DNA of 64,000 bases from Henriciella sp. GTDB lineage: Bacteria; Pseudomonadota; Alphaproteobacteria; Caulobacterales; Hyphomonadaceae. The stretch covers positions 62,001 through 126,000 of the forward strand of contig JASJAO010000007.1 of the NCBI GenBank assembly GCA_030066975.1, in the 5' to 3' direction. Both the position numbers and the translations under genes were made by a program. Within the stretch, counting starts at the first letter, position 1. The number at the start of each line of letters is the position of its first letter. A model generated the notes under the pieces. That model was not told the origin of the DNA, did not search any database, and saw only the letters and a list, made by a program, of their open reading frames with translations. Positions 1 through 9,484 of the stretch are shown piece by piece.

Positions 1-84
1 CAAAGCGTACAAACGGTGAGCGCACTTGTACTGGGCACAATCGCAGCTGGTGCCGGTGTTCTGGTGCTTGGCTTACAGACCTGA
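1..84 (+). CDS. C-terminal end of an unidentified membrane protein (partial)
   Basis: Frame 1 is open from the first base and stops with TGA at 82-84, giving 27 residues that are almost all hydrophobic or small (Ala, Gly, Val, Leu) and end in LGLQT. This reads as the last transmembrane helix of an inner-membrane protein whose body lies upstream of the window. The family cannot be named from so little sequence. It converges on the minus-strand gene that ends at 145. Confidence 0.5.
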   Translation, partial: QSVQTVSALVLGTIAAGAGVLVLGLQT

Positions 85-144
85 GATTGACCGCGACGAA
101 ACTCCTTGGTCAAGCTGATCGAACGCGATGGAGCTCCACCGCGG

Positions 145-588
145 TCAGCGAAGATGTGTGAGCAGGTTCTCGACTTGCGCCACCGTCTGGTGAGCATGAT
201 CGCCCGCAATCTCCTTCCGGATCGCAGCGTGGGCGACTTCAGGAAGCTGGCTTCGCAACAGACCAAGTGTCTTGGGATCAGCGATCAGAACCAGGCTCGC
301 CATGCTGCCATCGACAATTCTTTCCGTGAGTTCAGATGCAATTGATTGAACAAACCTGTGTTCAGCCAGATCCTCGACGGAAGTGGAGTCAGCACGACCG
401 ACAAGGGCCGCGTGACCATCCGGCGATGGACCGCGGTCGCGAAGCTGCGCCAACGTTTCCAGAGAACGCTCTTCATGCGCAATGACGCGCAGATCGATGA
501 GATCCGCATCTCCCTTATTTTGGAGCAACAAGAACTTGCCTCCATCACAGACAGCTACCCAAGTTCCGTTTTCGAGTTTCATCACCAT
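145..588 (-). CDS. Host-attachment-protein family (baeRF-like) protein
   Basis: This 147-residue protein matches the small bacterial family called 'protein required for attachment to host cells' (Host_attach / baeRF family 12, related in fold to eukaryotic release factor eRF1). Family marks are the opening TWVAVCDGGKFLLLQNKG strand pair, a central low-complexity region, the FVQSIASELTERI helix and the C-terminal LVLIADPKTLGLLR strand-helix followed by an IRKEIAGD segment. The family length is about 140-150 residues, so the gene is complete. Either ATG at 588 or 582 could be the start; GAGG precedes both. A near-match FixK box at 636-649 lies about 50 bases upstream and is shared with divergent gldA. 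The biochemical function of the family is not known. Confidence 0.8.
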   Translation of the reverse strand: MVMKLENGTWVAVCDGGKFLLLQNKGDADLIDLRVIAHEERSLETLAQLRDRGPSPDGHAALVGRADSTSVEDLAEHRFVQSIASELTERIVDGSMASLVLIADPKTLGLLRSQLPEVAHAAIRKEIAGDHAHQTVAQVENLLTHLR

Positions 589-635
589 GTCCTCTTGTAT
601 TTGGCTCGAACGTAGAGCCGTTTTGCGGTGATGGT

Positions 636-649
636 TTGATCCTGCTCAA
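636..649. promoter_or_regulatory. Near-match FixK/FNR box between host-attachment gene and gldA
   Basis: The sequence TTGATCCTGCTCAA matches the FNR/FixK consensus TTGAT-N4-ATCAA at nine of ten fixed bases. It sits between two divergent genes. A TAATGT hexamer at 672-677 lies where a -10 element of a class II activated promoter for gldA would fall, with the box centred near -41. One mismatch makes this weaker than the three perfect boxes nearby, and a similar near match also occurs inside fixL. Confidence 0.5.
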
Positions 650-701
650 GCGGGTTCGCCGGATTGGATTCTAATGTACGGCTTCAAAACTGGAGCCTGC
701 T

Positions 702-1832
702 ATGATCACCACATCGATATTTCCCGGTCGCTATGTTCAAGGGGCGCACGCGCTCCAGAAGCTTGGCGAGGAAGTCGGAAGATTGGGTCGCACCCCTCTG
801 GTTCTGGCCGATCCGTTCGTTCTTTCGAACCTCAAGGATCAGGTCGTTGAGCCGATTGCCGATATGGTTCCAATTCTGGAAAAATTCGAAGGCGAATGCT
901 CTCAGGTTGAGATTGATCGCCTTCTGAAAGTGGCAACTGAAGACAATGTGGATGTGATTGTCGGTGTGGGTGGCGGCAAAACGATGGACACTGCGAAAGC
1001 CGTCGCCCATGCACTCGCACGATCGGTTATTATTGTTCCAACCATAGCCTCAACAGACGCACCCTGTTCGGCGCTCTCAGTGATCTATTCCCCGGAAGGC
1101 GAGTTTGAACGATACGAGATCCTACCCAACAATCCCGATACGGTTCTGGTCGATACAGAGCTGGTCGCCAAAGCGCCGGTTCGGTTTCTTTCAGCTGGCA
1201 TGGGAGACGCGCTGGCGACATGGTTTGAGGCTGAGAGCTGTCGGATCAGCCGCTCGGCCAATATGACCGGCCGGGTCGGATCGATGACCGCCTACGCGCT
1301 CGCCAAACTCTGCTATGACACCCTGATGCAGTATGGTCGTATCGCCTACACAGCCTGCGAAGAGAACGTCACCACACCAGCGCTTGAGCATGTGGTTGAG
1401 GCAAACACCCTGCTCTCTGGATTAGGCTTTGAATCGGGTGGTCTCGCCGCCTGTCACGCAATCCACAATGGCCTCACCAAGCTCGAAGAAACGCACAAGT
1501 ACTGGCACGGCGAAAAAGTCGCGATTGGCGTTCTTGCAGGATTGTTCCTCACCGACCAGCCAAGCACTCGCATAGATGAAGTCTATGATTTCTGTCTCGA
1601 TGTCGGCCTACCAGTCACCTTGACGGATGTGGGCCTGAAGCCTGTCACAGACACAAAACTCATGACGATTGCCGAGGCGGCGTGTGCGCCGGGTGAAACC
1701 ATACACAACGAGCCGCATGACATTTCTCCTGAACGCGTGGCCTGGGCTTTGAAAGTCGCAGATGCGGAAGGACACCGGCGCAAGAGCAGACGCTTCAGTT
1801 CTGAGCCGGCTAGACTGCGCGCGACAGGATAG
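702..1832 (+). CDS. gldA: Glycerol dehydrogenase (iron-type alcohol dehydrogenase family)
   Basis: The 376-residue product is a GldA-type member of the metal-dependent alcohol dehydrogenase family, oxidising glycerol to dihydroxyacetone with NAD+. The glycine-rich dinucleotide motif GVGGGKTMDTAK is at residues 88-99. The three expected metal ligands are visible: Asp169 in SAGMGDALATWFEA, His252 in AACHAIHNGL and His269 in YWHGEKVAIG. Length fits the family (about 365-380). The last ~15 residues are Arg/Ser rich and look like a lineage-specific tail. It is divergent from the host-attachment gene, with a near-match FixK box about 52 bases upstream of the ATG, so induction at low oxygen is plausible as part of reductant balancing. 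A related polyol dehydrogenase activity is possible. Confidence 0.88.
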   Translation: MITTSIFPGRYVQGAHALQKLGEEVGRLGRTPLVLADPFVLSNLKDQVVEPIADMVPILEKFEGECSQVEIDRLLKVATEDNVDVIVGVGGGKTMDTAKAVAHALARSVIIVPTIASTDAPCSALSVIYSPEGEFERYEILPNNPDTVLVDTELVAKAPVRFLSAGMGDALATWFEAESCRISRSANMTGRVGSMTAYALAKLCYDTLMQYGRIAYTACEENVTTPALEHVVEANTLLSGLGFESGGLAACHAIHNGLTKLEETHKYWHGEKVAIGVLAGLFLTDQPSTRIDEVYDFCLDVGLPVTLTDVGLKPVTDTKLMTIAEAACAPGETIHNEPHDISPERVAWALKVADAEGHRRKSRRFSSEPARLRATG

Positions 1833-1895
1833 TCACTCAGATAACAAATTTTTAACCCTATAAACGACTGGTTTCTAGGCGCTGTATCGTCTGAG

Positions 1896-1913
1896 CTACG
1901 TACATGTACGAAG
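1896..1913. promoter_or_regulatory. FixJ-like inverted repeat upstream of fixK
   Basis: CTACGTACATGTACGAAG is an 18-base inverted repeat with one mismatched pair, and it contains the perfect 12-base palindrome CGTACATGTACG at 1899-1910. The left arm CTACGTAC is the exact reverse complement of GTACGTAG, which fits the GTAMGTAG consensus I recall for Sinorhizobium FixJ sites. The right arm GTACGAAG differs by one base. It lies about 80 bases before the fixK start codon, a suitable distance for an activator site. A FixJ homologue is encoded at 57126-57758. Confidence 0.6.
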
Positions 1914-1992
1914 TTAAAAAACGGGTCGGTGTTCTTAACTTCTTCTCACACCAATAACAATAATCAAACCCGTGGGGATGGAGGACCAAAAG

Positions 1993-2703
1993 ATGAATAC
2001 GCAGTCCATGAATTCAGTCGAACCAGCAGTCAACATGCCCCGCGGACCGCAAACAGCGCCGCAGACAATTGCAACACGATCGAGGCAGAATATTCTCAGA
2101 TTTGCGCCTCATGAGCACATCTTTATGGAGGGCGATCTGCCCAAAGGGATCTACCAGATTGTCGCCGGAACTGTGACGCTCTATCGGGTTATGGCAGATG
2201 GTCGTCGGCAGATTCAGGCCTTTGTGTCTGAAGGCGAATACCTGACGATCACGTTTGGCCGCAACCACGATATCAGCGCGGAGGCGCTTACGGATGTGGT
2301 CGTAACCTGCGAACCTCGCGCGGTGTTTGATCGGCGTTTGCAGGACGACGCGGATTTTCGTCGGAGTGTGTTTACGCTAATTGCGGATAAGCTTCAGGAT
2401 GCGCGTGAGCAGGCGCTGTTGCTAGGGCGCAAAAATGCCATGGAACGCACGGCGAGCTTCCTGTTGTTTCTTGATGAACGGTTTAGTGATCCGCAAACAG
2501 GATATGCAAATATTAGAATGAGCCGCTGTGACATCGCTGATTATCTCGGACTGACGCTCGAAACCGTCAGCCGGATGCTAAACAAGCTGAAACAGATGGG
2601 CGTGATTGATCTGCCGCATGCAACACGGTTTGCAGTACGCCAGAGACAGCGCCTGATCGCCCTAGCCGGTGAACTGCAAAATCAGGACTATATCGCGGCC
2701 TGA
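1993..2703 (+). CDS. fixK: CRP/FNR-family transcription regulator, FixK-like
   Basis: The 236-residue protein has an N-terminal cyclic-nucleotide-type beta roll, a dimerisation helix and a C-terminal winged helix-turn-helix. The recognition helix carries E190-T-V-S193-R194, the FNR/FixK signature that reads TTGAT-N4-ATCAA. The four-cysteine cluster of true FNR is missing (only two scattered Cys), so this is FixK-like and should not sense oxygen through a [4Fe-4S] cluster. The ATG at 1993 is chosen because GGAGG stands eight bases before it; an upstream in-frame GTG at 1972 has no comparable site. A FixJ-like repeat upstream suggests control by FixL/FixJ. Perfect TTGAT-N4-ATCAA boxes at 8870, 12741 and 16610 are probable targets. 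The gene converges on the DUF6629 gene. Confidence 0.88.
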   Translation: MNTQSMNSVEPAVNMPRGPQTAPQTIATRSRQNILRFAPHEHIFMEGDLPKGIYQIVAGTVTLYRVMADGRRQIQAFVSEGEYLTITFGRNHDISAEALTDVVVTCEPRAVFDRRLQDDADFRRSVFTLIADKLQDAREQALLLGRKNAMERTASFLLFLDERFSDPQTGYANIRMSRCDIADYLGLTLETVSRMLNKLKQMGVIDLPHATRFAVRQRQRLIALAGELQNQDYIAA

Positions 2704-2718
2704 GATCAAGGCCGGTTA

Positions 2719-3414
2719 TCAGAGCTTCGCCAAACGCCGCCGTTCGCCTTCAATCGCAACCAGAATGAGAATGGCGGATAGCGCGGCGAAGAAACACCAA
2801 ACCGACACCAGAGCCGCGCGCTCAATGAGAGATGCTGTAAGCAGGCCAACCCCAGTGGCGTAGCCGAACCATCGCACGTGGCGGAAGGATGACAGAAGCA
2901 CCGCCCCAATCGTCGTCATGGCATAGGGAATGATCAACCAGGACAAGCCGCTCAAGCGAAATTCGTACGAGGACGAGAACGGATACACGCTGTAACTTGG
3001 CGACCACTGGACACAGACTGAATACTGGATGCAATCACCCTCGATTTCGGCGACGTAAAGCCCATTCAGAGCAAAGACGGAGAACCCCAGAAAGAACAGC
3101 GCGCCGAGTGCAATCAGCCCGCCCAAAATGTAACGCCGATATCGCTCCGGTTCGATCAGCAGAATGGTAATCGGAATCAATAAGGGCCAAAGCGCCTCAG
3201 CGATGAACGCGAACACCGATGGAAGACTCTCCAGAGGCGTTCCGGACTCCAGGCGTAGCCAAACGAGACCTTCGATCGCCTGTTGGATGGCAAAGACAAT
3301 CGGAATGGCAGCAAAGGGCAGGTGTCTATTGCTGGGCGCGCGCACAATCGCTGCAACACCGACTGCGCCTGTCAGACCGGCGGCCGCAAAGCTGGCTGTG
3401 GCTGAAAAACACAT
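2719..3414 (-). CDS. DUF6629-type seven-helix membrane protein
   Basis: The 231-residue protein begins MCFSATASFAAAGLTG, the typical opening of the DUF6629 membrane family, and contains about seven hydrophobic segments separated by short loops. A Tyr/Ser-rich loop with a Cys pair (CIQYSVC) lies near residues 130-140. The gene is last in a tight minus-strand operon (universal stress protein, ABC ATPase, FtsX permease, HlyD adaptor, this gene) with three bases between it and the preceding stop. No function is established for the family; co-expression with the exporter is inferred from spacing. Confidence 0.75.
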   Translation of the reverse strand: MCFSATASFAAAGLTGAVGVAAIVRAPSNRHLPFAAIPIVFAIQQAIEGLVWLRLESGTPLESLPSVFAFIAEALWPLLIPITILLIEPERYRRYILGGLIALGALFFLGFSVFALNGLYVAEIEGDCIQYSVCVQWSPSYSVYPFSSSYEFRLSGLSWLIIPYAMTTIGAVLLSSFRHVRWFGYATGVGLLTASLIERAALVSVWCFFAALSAILILVAIEGERRRLAKL

Positions 3415-3417
3415 AAC

Positions 3418-4773
3418 TCATGGCCTCCCTTCATCTGTCTCGGTCTGGTCGGTGGTCATCTGCGCCAGTCTCGAAGGATCGAGGGTTTGACGCCGCTCCA
3501 CCATGGGCAGATCTTCTCCACAAGGATCGCGAAAAGAGACGGCATCGTCGATGGTGCCCAGATCTATGATCTGGGTATCTGAGCTGTCGGCCTCACGTGG
3601 CCGAGCTTTCACTTTCGAACCGTCTTTCAGCTGAGAGGAAGGGTATTCAATGATCACGTCTCCATTGGACAAGCCCGACAGAACCTCGGCCATCCGTCCA
3701 TTCATGTGACCAAGTTCGACGCTCTGCTCTCTTGCCCGCCCGCGTCGAACAACAAACACTGACCACCCCCCCGATGTCTTAAACAAGGCCGACATCGGGA
3801 TCCGCAGCACATTGTCAGCCTGCCAGACGATGATATCGGCACGCACGCGGTAGCCGTGGCCTAGGCCAGACGCCGGATGTTCTAACTGCGCCACCACATT
3901 TGTCCGTTGCTCCTCGATACCCAGGGCAGATATTTTGGTGAAGGCATAAGGGTCAATGCGGTCCACAAATGCCCAGCGGTCTGGCCCGCCCCATCCCCGC
4001 ACCCGCACGCGATCTTGTCGAGAGATGGTCACTGCGTCTTCGGACAAAACATCAATCACGATCTCGATGTCCGATGACTGCCCGATTTCCAGAAGAGGTT
4101 CGCCCGCAGCGATGGGGCCCTCGCTATCTCTCAGGACTCTTAAGACTTGCCCGCTAACGGGGGCTGTGACGCCAAGTGCGTCATCCGTCGATGGTGCGCT
4201 TGAGGGAATCAAGGTGGCTTCGGCTCTGGTGACATCAAATCGCGCTGCGTCTCGCGCGGAGCGCGCTGCTGAGACGGCCGTCAAATGGGTTTCGCTGTTT
4301 AACTCGGCGCGCTCCAGCGCCTGTTCCGAGATTGTCCCCGAACTGGCGAGGCGGCGCATTCGATCGAGATCGGCCATAACGTGTTCGAGTTCGGCTTCCT
4401 GCCGGTGAACTTCCGCATCGGCGGCGCGGAGGCTGGAGCGGGCTGCTTGGGCGGCTGCTCGGAGCTGTAAAAGTGTCCGTTGGTCAAACGAGCCAGCCGC
4501 CGGCGAGTATATGTCCGCGAGCCGCGTTTCACCGGCGGCCACACAATCACCCGGGTCGATCTCAATGCGGTTGAGATACCCGCTTGCAGGCGCAGAGACC
4601 ACGAAAAGATCATGAACCCTGGCTTCGCCTTCTTCCGTGATCGCGACTTCCATTTCGCCTATGCTCGCCTGCGCGACATCTACAAAGATCGCGCGCGGCC
4701 AAAACGCCCAAACAGCCCCAAGAAAAACCAGGGCAGCAATAACGGACCAAATCAGGAGACGAGGACGTGACAT
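3418..4773 (-). CDS. HlyD/MacA-type membrane fusion protein of an ABC exporter
   Basis: The 451-residue protein has one N-terminal transmembrane helix (residues about 8-25), a beta-barrel/lipoyl start, a long alpha-helical hairpin rich in Ala/Glu/Arg (about 115-195), the returning lipoyl half and C-terminal beta domains. This is the periplasmic adaptor (membrane fusion) architecture. It starts two bases after the FtsX permease stop and so belongs to the same exporter with the ATPase at 7145-7888. The C-terminal ~60 residues, with a DPCGEDLPMVERR stretch, look lineage specific. The substrate is unknown, and no outer-membrane factor gene is adjacent. Confidence 0.85.
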   Translation of the reverse strand: MSRPRLLIWSVIAALVFLGAVWAFWPRAIFVDVAQASIGEMEVAITEEGEARVHDLFVVSAPASGYLNRIEIDPGDCVAAGETRLADIYSPAAGSFDQRTLLQLRAAAQAARSSLRAADAEVHRQEAELEHVMADLDRMRRLASSGTISEQALERAELNSETHLTAVSAARSARDAARFDVTRAEATLIPSSAPSTDDALGVTAPVSGQVLRVLRDSEGPIAAGEPLLEIGQSSDIEIVIDVLSEDAVTISRQDRVRVRGWGGPDRWAFVDRIDPYAFTKISALGIEEQRTNVVAQLEHPASGLGHGYRVRADIIVWQADNVLRIPMSALFKTSGGWSVFVVRRGRAREQSVELGHMNGRMAEVLSGLSNGDVIIEYPSSQLKDGSKVKARPREADSSDTQIIDLGTIDDAVSFRDPCGEDLPMVERRQTLDPSRLAQMTTDQTETDEGRP

Positions 4774-4775
4774 GA

Positions 4776-7151
4776 TTACTCTCGCGTTTTCAACACCTCG
4801 ATCAAGTCGAGATTACGGATTCGATTGGCGACAAGTACCGCTGCAAGGAAGACTGCAACAAGTACGACGGCTGCTGCGAAACCACGCGTGGATGGCTCGA
4901 GCACATAAGGAACACGATACAAATCCGTCGACATGCCGAGGACAATCAGATGCGCAAAGGCAGTCCCTAGTAGGGACCCGATCGGAATAGCAATGATGGC
5001 CAGCATGGCCTGCTCACCAAGCAGGACATAGGACACCTCGCCATGCGTGAAGCCAAGCACACGCAAGCTCGCCAGTTCACGACCCCGCTCAGTCAACGAT
5101 ATTCGCGCAGCATTGTACACGACCCCAGCAGCGATGGCGCCGCCAATCACGGCATAAATCATCATCATGATCGTGATGGTCTCCTCCAGAGTCTCATTAA
5201 ACGTCTCAATCACCGCCGAACGCAGGGCAACGCTTGCGACTTGCGGGCGATCCAGGATCGCGTCGTTGAATTCGATCGACAAATCGGGATCAAGAGCGAG
5301 GAAAGCGCCGGTTATGGTCCGGCTCTCGCCCATGACGCGGCCAAGCTCTTCGATGTTCATATAAGCGGCATGTCCGATATATTCTTCGACCACCGCGGTG
5401 ATTGGAATATCAAGCACCGGGCGTTTGCCCTCCAGAAACTCTACCGTAAGACGCTCCCCAAGACCGATATTCAGCAAGGATGCCAGGTGTGACGTCATGG
5501 TTAAGCCGGACTCTGCGACGCTTACCGGGGTCTCTTTTCGGTCCAGAAGGCGTTTATACTTGGCATCTGACCTTATGCCGGTGATCGACCCTCGTTCGGA
5601 ATGGACCCCATTTCGAAATCGCACATAAACGTCTCTCGTAGGCTCTACTTCCAGGACGCCTGGCACACGGTCGAGTTCGGACAGTGCGGTCTCGTCCTCA
5701 ATCTCTGCGAATGTCACCGCGGCGTCGTAGACGTCTGTTCGATAGTAAATCGTATCAATCATTTCATCGGTCGAATCGAAAGCGAACAAGGTGCCGACCA
5801 GCAGGGCCATTGACGCTGCAATCCCAAACGTCGTCATCGCCGCACGTATCGGCCACCTTGTGATATGGCGCACGATCATACGGGTCGGCTCATCAAGCTT
5901 ATTGGTGAGCCAAAGCGGTAAGATACCGCCGCGTCGATACACGGTTGGTGGCGCGGGATTCATCGCTTCGGCAGGTTGCAGTGCGGCGGCTTTCAAGGCT
6001 GCGTTCAAGGCGCCGATCACCGCAGCCACGATCGCCGCCCCGGCACCAATAACAAACGCAGATGGCTCAAATACATGCACGATTTCAGGAAACCGCATCG
6101 TGTTGGAGTAGAGATGTGTCAGCAGTCTGGCGAGCGTGCGTCCCAAGACAAAGCCGGCGAGCACACCGCCCAGACTGAGAACCACAGCCAGTTTCACATA
6201 GTGCGCAGCGACTTCAAGATTGCTGAAGCCAAAGGCTTTCAACAGGCCGATCTGTTGGCGTTCAACCGCAATCAAACGCGACAGGATTGCGTGGATCAGC
6301 AAAGCTGAAACCACAAGGAAGACAGGTGGAATGATCGCCGCCATCGCCACCAGCTGGCCCATTTCGGACTCGACGAAGGCATTTGAGAACTGGTCCTCCC
6401 GATTATAGGCGCCAACGGCACCGTAAGGCGCAAGCATATTATCGAGGCGGGAGATGACATCGGCCTCTACCGCATTTGGCAACAGCGAGACTGTCACGTT
6501 GTTGAAAGCGCCCTCGAGATCGAACGCCCGTTCCAGGGCCTGTCGTCGCATCCAGAACACGCCGAAACGCTTGTCGTCGGGAAGCAGTCCCCCAATACCC
6601 AAAGTCCAGACATATTCCGGGCTGTCGCCGATGCCGACAATCTCGATATCTCGTGTGCGCCCATTAAAGATTGCACGGATGCGATCGCCTGAGTGATAAT
6701 CATGCTCCTGAGCAAATGCGCGACTGACAATCGCTTCCTCAGGTCTGGCCAAATCGGGCCAGCGCCCCTCATGCAGCATGACATTATTGAGCGTGGGCTG
6801 CCCCTCGTCGGGTAGCGACACCAATTGGGCGTTTGCAGGCTCGTTAAAGTCAGCGAGATCAAGCGTGACGATGCGCGTAATGCGCGTCTCTGCACTTTTG
6901 ACCCCATCGATTTCGCGGATCTCGCCAACGATCTGGTTTGGCGCGCGCTTTACATCGGCAAACACATCCGCGAACCGATAGCGCTCATAGTAAGTGCTTC
7001 GGCTTTCCTCCAGTGAGGCCAGTGACCCGAGCGCCATGATCATGATCCCGACGCCGCAGGCGATTATGATACCAACCGCAATCCCCTGCCCTTTCAGTCG
7101 CCAGAGATCCCTGAGCAGTTTGCGATCGAGAGCACGTAAGAAGCCTACCAT
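4776..7151 (-). CDS. FtsX-like ABC transporter permease (large, two FtsX domains)
   Basis: This 791-residue inner-membrane protein contains two copies of the MacB-type periplasmic domain plus FtsX transmembrane block. It has an N-terminal helix near residues 22-45, a three-helix group around 265-400 and a second three-helix group near 655-780, ending with the usual LIEVLKTRE tail. This duplicated form is usual for large FtsX permeases that pair with a LolD/MacB-like ATPase. It overlaps the ATPase gene by seven bases and is followed after two bases by the HlyD adaptor. Such machines often extrude substrates from the periplasm or membrane; the substrate here cannot be read from sequence. Confidence 0.88.
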   Translation of the reverse strand: MVGFLRALDRKLLRDLWRLKGQGIAVGIIIACGVGIMIMALGSLASLEESRSTYYERYRFADVFADVKRAPNQIVGEIREIDGVKSAETRITRIVTLDLADFNEPANAQLVSLPDEGQPTLNNVMLHEGRWPDLARPEEAIVSRAFAQEHDYHSGDRIRAIFNGRTRDIEIVGIGDSPEYVWTLGIGGLLPDDKRFGVFWMRRQALERAFDLEGAFNNVTVSLLPNAVEADVISRLDNMLAPYGAVGAYNREDQFSNAFVESEMGQLVAMAAIIPPVFLVVSALLIHAILSRLIAVERQQIGLLKAFGFSNLEVAAHYVKLAVVLSLGGVLAGFVLGRTLARLLTHLYSNTMRFPEIVHVFEPSAFVIGAGAAIVAAVIGALNAALKAAALQPAEAMNPAPPTVYRRGGILPLWLTNKLDEPTRMIVRHITRWPIRAAMTTFGIAASMALLVGTLFAFDSTDEMIDTIYYRTDVYDAAVTFAEIEDETALSELDRVPGVLEVEPTRDVYVRFRNGVHSERGSITGIRSDAKYKRLLDRKETPVSVAESGLTMTSHLASLLNIGLGERLTVEFLEGKRPVLDIPITAVVEEYIGHAAYMNIEELGRVMGESRTITGAFLALDPDLSIEFNDAILDRPQVASVALRSAVIETFNETLEETITIMMMIYAVIGGAIAAGVVYNAARISLTERGRELASLRVLGFTHGEVSYVLLGEQAMLAIIAIPIGSLLGTAFAHLIVLGMSTDLYRVPYVLEPSTRGFAAAVVLVAVFLAAVLVANRIRNLDLIEVLKTRE

Positions 7152-7888
7152 GACAACTCCGATGGCTGACGCCGTCGACCCATTTGCTTCTCTTCAATAA
7201 TCATCCCGTCCGACAGCCGGATTACCCGGTCTGACATGTCCGCAATTCCGACATTGTGCGTGATGATCAGTGTCGTCGCGCCGAGCTCTTCATTCACTGT
7301 CTTGAGGGCTTCGAGGACCTGGACCCCGGTTTTGCTGTCTAAAGCGCCGGTCGGCTCGTCGCAGAGCAGAAGATTCGGACGCTTGGCGATGGCCCGGGCA
7401 ACAGCCACACGCTGCTGTTCGCCACCGGAAAGCTGGGCCGGAAAATGGTGCATGCGATCGGCCAACCCGACCATGCTGAGCGCGTCTTCGGGCGGAATTG
7501 GATTACTGGAGATCTCGGTGACGAGCGCCACATTCTCACGTGCCGTCAGGCTGGGTACGAGATTGTAGAACTGGAAAATGAAACCGACATGTGCTCGTCG
7601 ATACCTGGTCAATGCCGATGCAGACAGATTGGTGATATCCTCGTCCAGAAAGGTGACCTTGCCCGATGTTGGTGTATCGAGCCCGCCTATAATGTTGAGC
7701 AGAGTTGACTTGCCGCTGCCGGAAGCGCCGAGGAGTACGATCAGCTCACCAATCTGTACCGTGAGATTAATCCCGCGCAGCGCGTGCACCTCCACTTCAC
7801 CGGTCTGATAAACTTTGGTCAGATCCTGTGTGTCCAACAGGATCTCTGCTGAACTTTTCGCTTCGGCGAGGACCGATGCTTGCGACAT
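7145..7888 (-). CDS. ABC transporter ATP-binding protein (LolD/MacB type)
   Basis: The 247-residue ATPase has the Walker [13 protein letters not shown] near residue 55, the [14 protein letters not shown] signature near 147, Walker [13 protein letters not shown] with catalytic Glu, and the switch His in IITHN. It belongs to the MacB/LolD branch that pairs with FtsX-type permeases. It begins two bases after the stress-protein stop and overlaps the permease by seven bases, so translational coupling is likely. The perfect FixK box at 8870 upstream of the operon suggests low-oxygen control of the whole exporter. Confidence 0.92.
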   Translation of the reverse strand: MSQASVLAEAKSSAEILLDTQDLTKVYQTGEVEVHALRGINLTVQIGELIVLLGASGSGKSTLLNIIGGLDTPTSGKVTFLDEDITNLSASALTRYRRAHVGFIFQFYNLVPSLTARENVALVTEISSNPIPPEDALSMVGLADRMHHFPAQLSGGEQQRVAVARAIAKRPNLLLCDEPTGALDSKTGVQVLEALKTVNEELGATTLIITHNVGIADMSDRVIRLSDGMIIEEKQMGRRRQPSELSW

Positions 7889-7890
7889 GG

Positions 7891-8766
7891 TCAGTGCGCC
7901 AACAGCAAAGCGCGGTCGGCATGGTCGAGCATATGGCGGGTCGTTCCACCGAGCAGGGTTTCGAGGAACCGCGCGTGAGAATATCCGCCCATAACGACAA
8001 GATCGCTATTGGTTGCATCGGCCTGGTTCAGAATGCGCTCGGCAATCGGTTTCTTCGGCCAATCAACGGTCTTGGCCTGTACCGAAATACCATGTGCTTT
8101 GAGGAAATTCGCGGCCTGGTCAGCAGTTGGCATATTACCGTCCGCCGACCCTACTGTTGTGACCGTAACCTGTTTGGCCGCGCTCAGAAACGGCATGGCG
8201 GCATGAACTGCGCGGGTTGCGGGCAAGCTGCCATCCCATGCTACGACGACGTTCTGGGGCATCTTCTTGAGGCCACTCCGCGGCACGATCAGAACCGGGC
8301 GCCCGGATTCCATCAGGAGCGCCTCCAGCAAGGGCGTTTCGCGAGCCTTGGAACTGGCGTCCGGCATGGCGAGCACAGACACATCCGACACGCGACCAGC
8401 GCTGACCATGCCTGACAAGATCGGCCCGGTTGTGTCGCTCCAGGAGGCAGTATTGGCCGGATTGGATCCCGCTTCATCCGGTGCAACGATCGTTCTGTTT
8501 TCTGAACGGCAACAGGTATCGAAAATGGCTTTAAGCTTCTCTGCGTATTCGGTGTTCGCGGCTTCAAACTGATCCGTAATGATCGCCGGAGAGGTGGACA
8601 TGCTCATCGCGTGAAATGCGTAGGGGGCGTAATTCACCGCTTGGGTCCTGATGTGCTGGGCGCGAATATGGGACCGGAACTTGGTTGCCAGGACAATCGA
8701 GCTTTCCATCACCACTTGGGCGGTTTCGATAAACTGAAACGGTGCGAAAATTGTCTTATAGTCCAT
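7891..8766 (-). CDS. Tandem universal stress protein (UspA family)
   Basis: The 291-residue protein carries two UspA folds in tandem. The second (about 155-291) is canonical, with VVVAWDGS at its start and the nucleotide-binding loop [20 protein letters not shown], so ATP binding is likely in that half; the first half is degenerate. I chose ATG at 8766 ([10 protein letters not shown]) because AAGGAG stands just before it and family alignment begins here; the longer open frame to 8970 runs through the FixK box. It is first in the operon with the ABC/FtsX/HlyD exporter. A perfect TTGAT-N4-ATCAA box lies about 105 bases upstream. Confidence 0.88.
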   Translation of the reverse strand: MDYKTIFAPFQFIETAQVVMESSIVLATKFRSHIRAQHIRTQAVNYAPYAFHAMSMSTSPAIITDQFEAANTEYAEKLKAIFDTCCRSENRTIVAPDEAGSNPANTASWSDTTGPILSGMVSAGRVSDVSVLAMPDASSKARETPLLEALLMESGRPVLIVPRSGLKKMPQNVVVAWDGSLPATRAVHAAMPFLSAAKQVTVTTVGSADGNMPTADQAANFLKAHGISVQAKTVDWPKKPIAERILNQADATNSDLVVMGGYSHARFLETLLGGTTRHMLDHADRALLLAH

Positions 8767-8869
8767 GTGTGCGGCTCCTTGGCGTTTGCCGCAGACTGCA
8801 CGCTTTGGGACGGGCCGCATTTGATCCAGTTCAATTCGACCGGCCGAATTTGCATCACTGCGTTTGCGT

Positions 8870-8883
8870 TTGATCCCGATCAA
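8870..8883. promoter_or_regulatory. Perfect FixK/FNR box shared by usp-exporter operon and hsp20
   Basis: TTGATCCCGATCAA matches TTGAT-N4-ATCAA at all ten fixed bases. It lies between divergent genes, 77 bases before the hsp20 ATG and 103 bases before the usp ATG. On the plus strand, TAGGGT at 8905-8910 stands near the -10 position expected for a class II promoter centred at -41.5. One site may serve both directions. Confidence 0.82.
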
Positions 8884-8960
8884 ACTCTGCCCGAATGCAC
8901 CAGCTAGGGTACCGCAACCACCAATGGCTTCAAACAGCCCCAAGAGAAGGACCGATTGTG

Positions 8961-9440
8961 ATGACGACACCGCGCAAAACCGACCAACATGACAGCCGCC
9001 TCCTGGCCAATCCCTTTGCAGCGATGCGGCAAGATATTGACAGTATTTTCAACCGGTACCTGCCGAGCATGTTTCATCACAATCAGGCGCAACAGGACTG
9101 GTCGTTCATCAATGCAGACCTCGACCTCAGTGAGACCGATGACAGCCTCGAACTCGAGATTGATGCGCCTGGTATTGATAAGAAAGATATCGATATTTCA
9201 CTAAACGGTCAGACGCTCAGCGTGAGTGGGACACGCGAGGACAAGCGTGAAGAAAAGGCGAAAGATTTTCATCAGATCGAGCGGTCTTTCGGCTCTTTCC
9301 AGAGACAAATCACCCTGCCGTGCGAGGTGGATACATCGAAGATAGAGGCCTCTCTGAAAGACGGGGTTCTGAAAATCGTGATGCCAAAAACCGAAAAAGC
9401 CAAAGATTCCGCGAAGAAAATTCCAATCAAGGGACTTTGA
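8961..9440 (+). CDS. Small heat shock protein, Hsp20/alpha-crystallin family
   Basis: The 159-residue protein has a variable N-terminal arm (MRQDIDSIFNRYLPSMF) and a full alpha-crystallin domain (about 50-145) with LEIDAPGIDKKDIDISL, the GTREDKREEKAKDFHQIERSFGSF strand region and the conserved DGVLKIVMPK near the C terminus. It ends in the IPIKGL I-x-I/V type motif that docks between dimers. It acts as an ATP-independent holdase chaperone. ATG at 8961 is used because upstream in-frame codons overlap the FixK box. The Lon-like protease gene follows after 44 bases, giving a chaperone-protease pair under probable FixK control. Confidence 0.92.
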   Translation: MTTPRKTDQHDSRLLANPFAAMRQDIDSIFNRYLPSMFHHNQAQQDWSFINADLDLSETDDSLELEIDAPGIDKKDIDISLNGQTLSVSGTREDKREEKAKDFHQIERSFGSFQRQITLPCEVDTSKIEASLKDGVLKIVMPKTEKAKDSAKKIPIKGL

Positions 9441-9484
9441 TTGCATCTCTCACATCGTGATTTACAGATCGAAGGCATGCCTTG

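Noticed and set aside
8767-8970. N-terminal extension of the universal stress protein
   Set aside because: It would run through the perfect FixK box; AAGGAG and conserved sequence both place the start at 8766.
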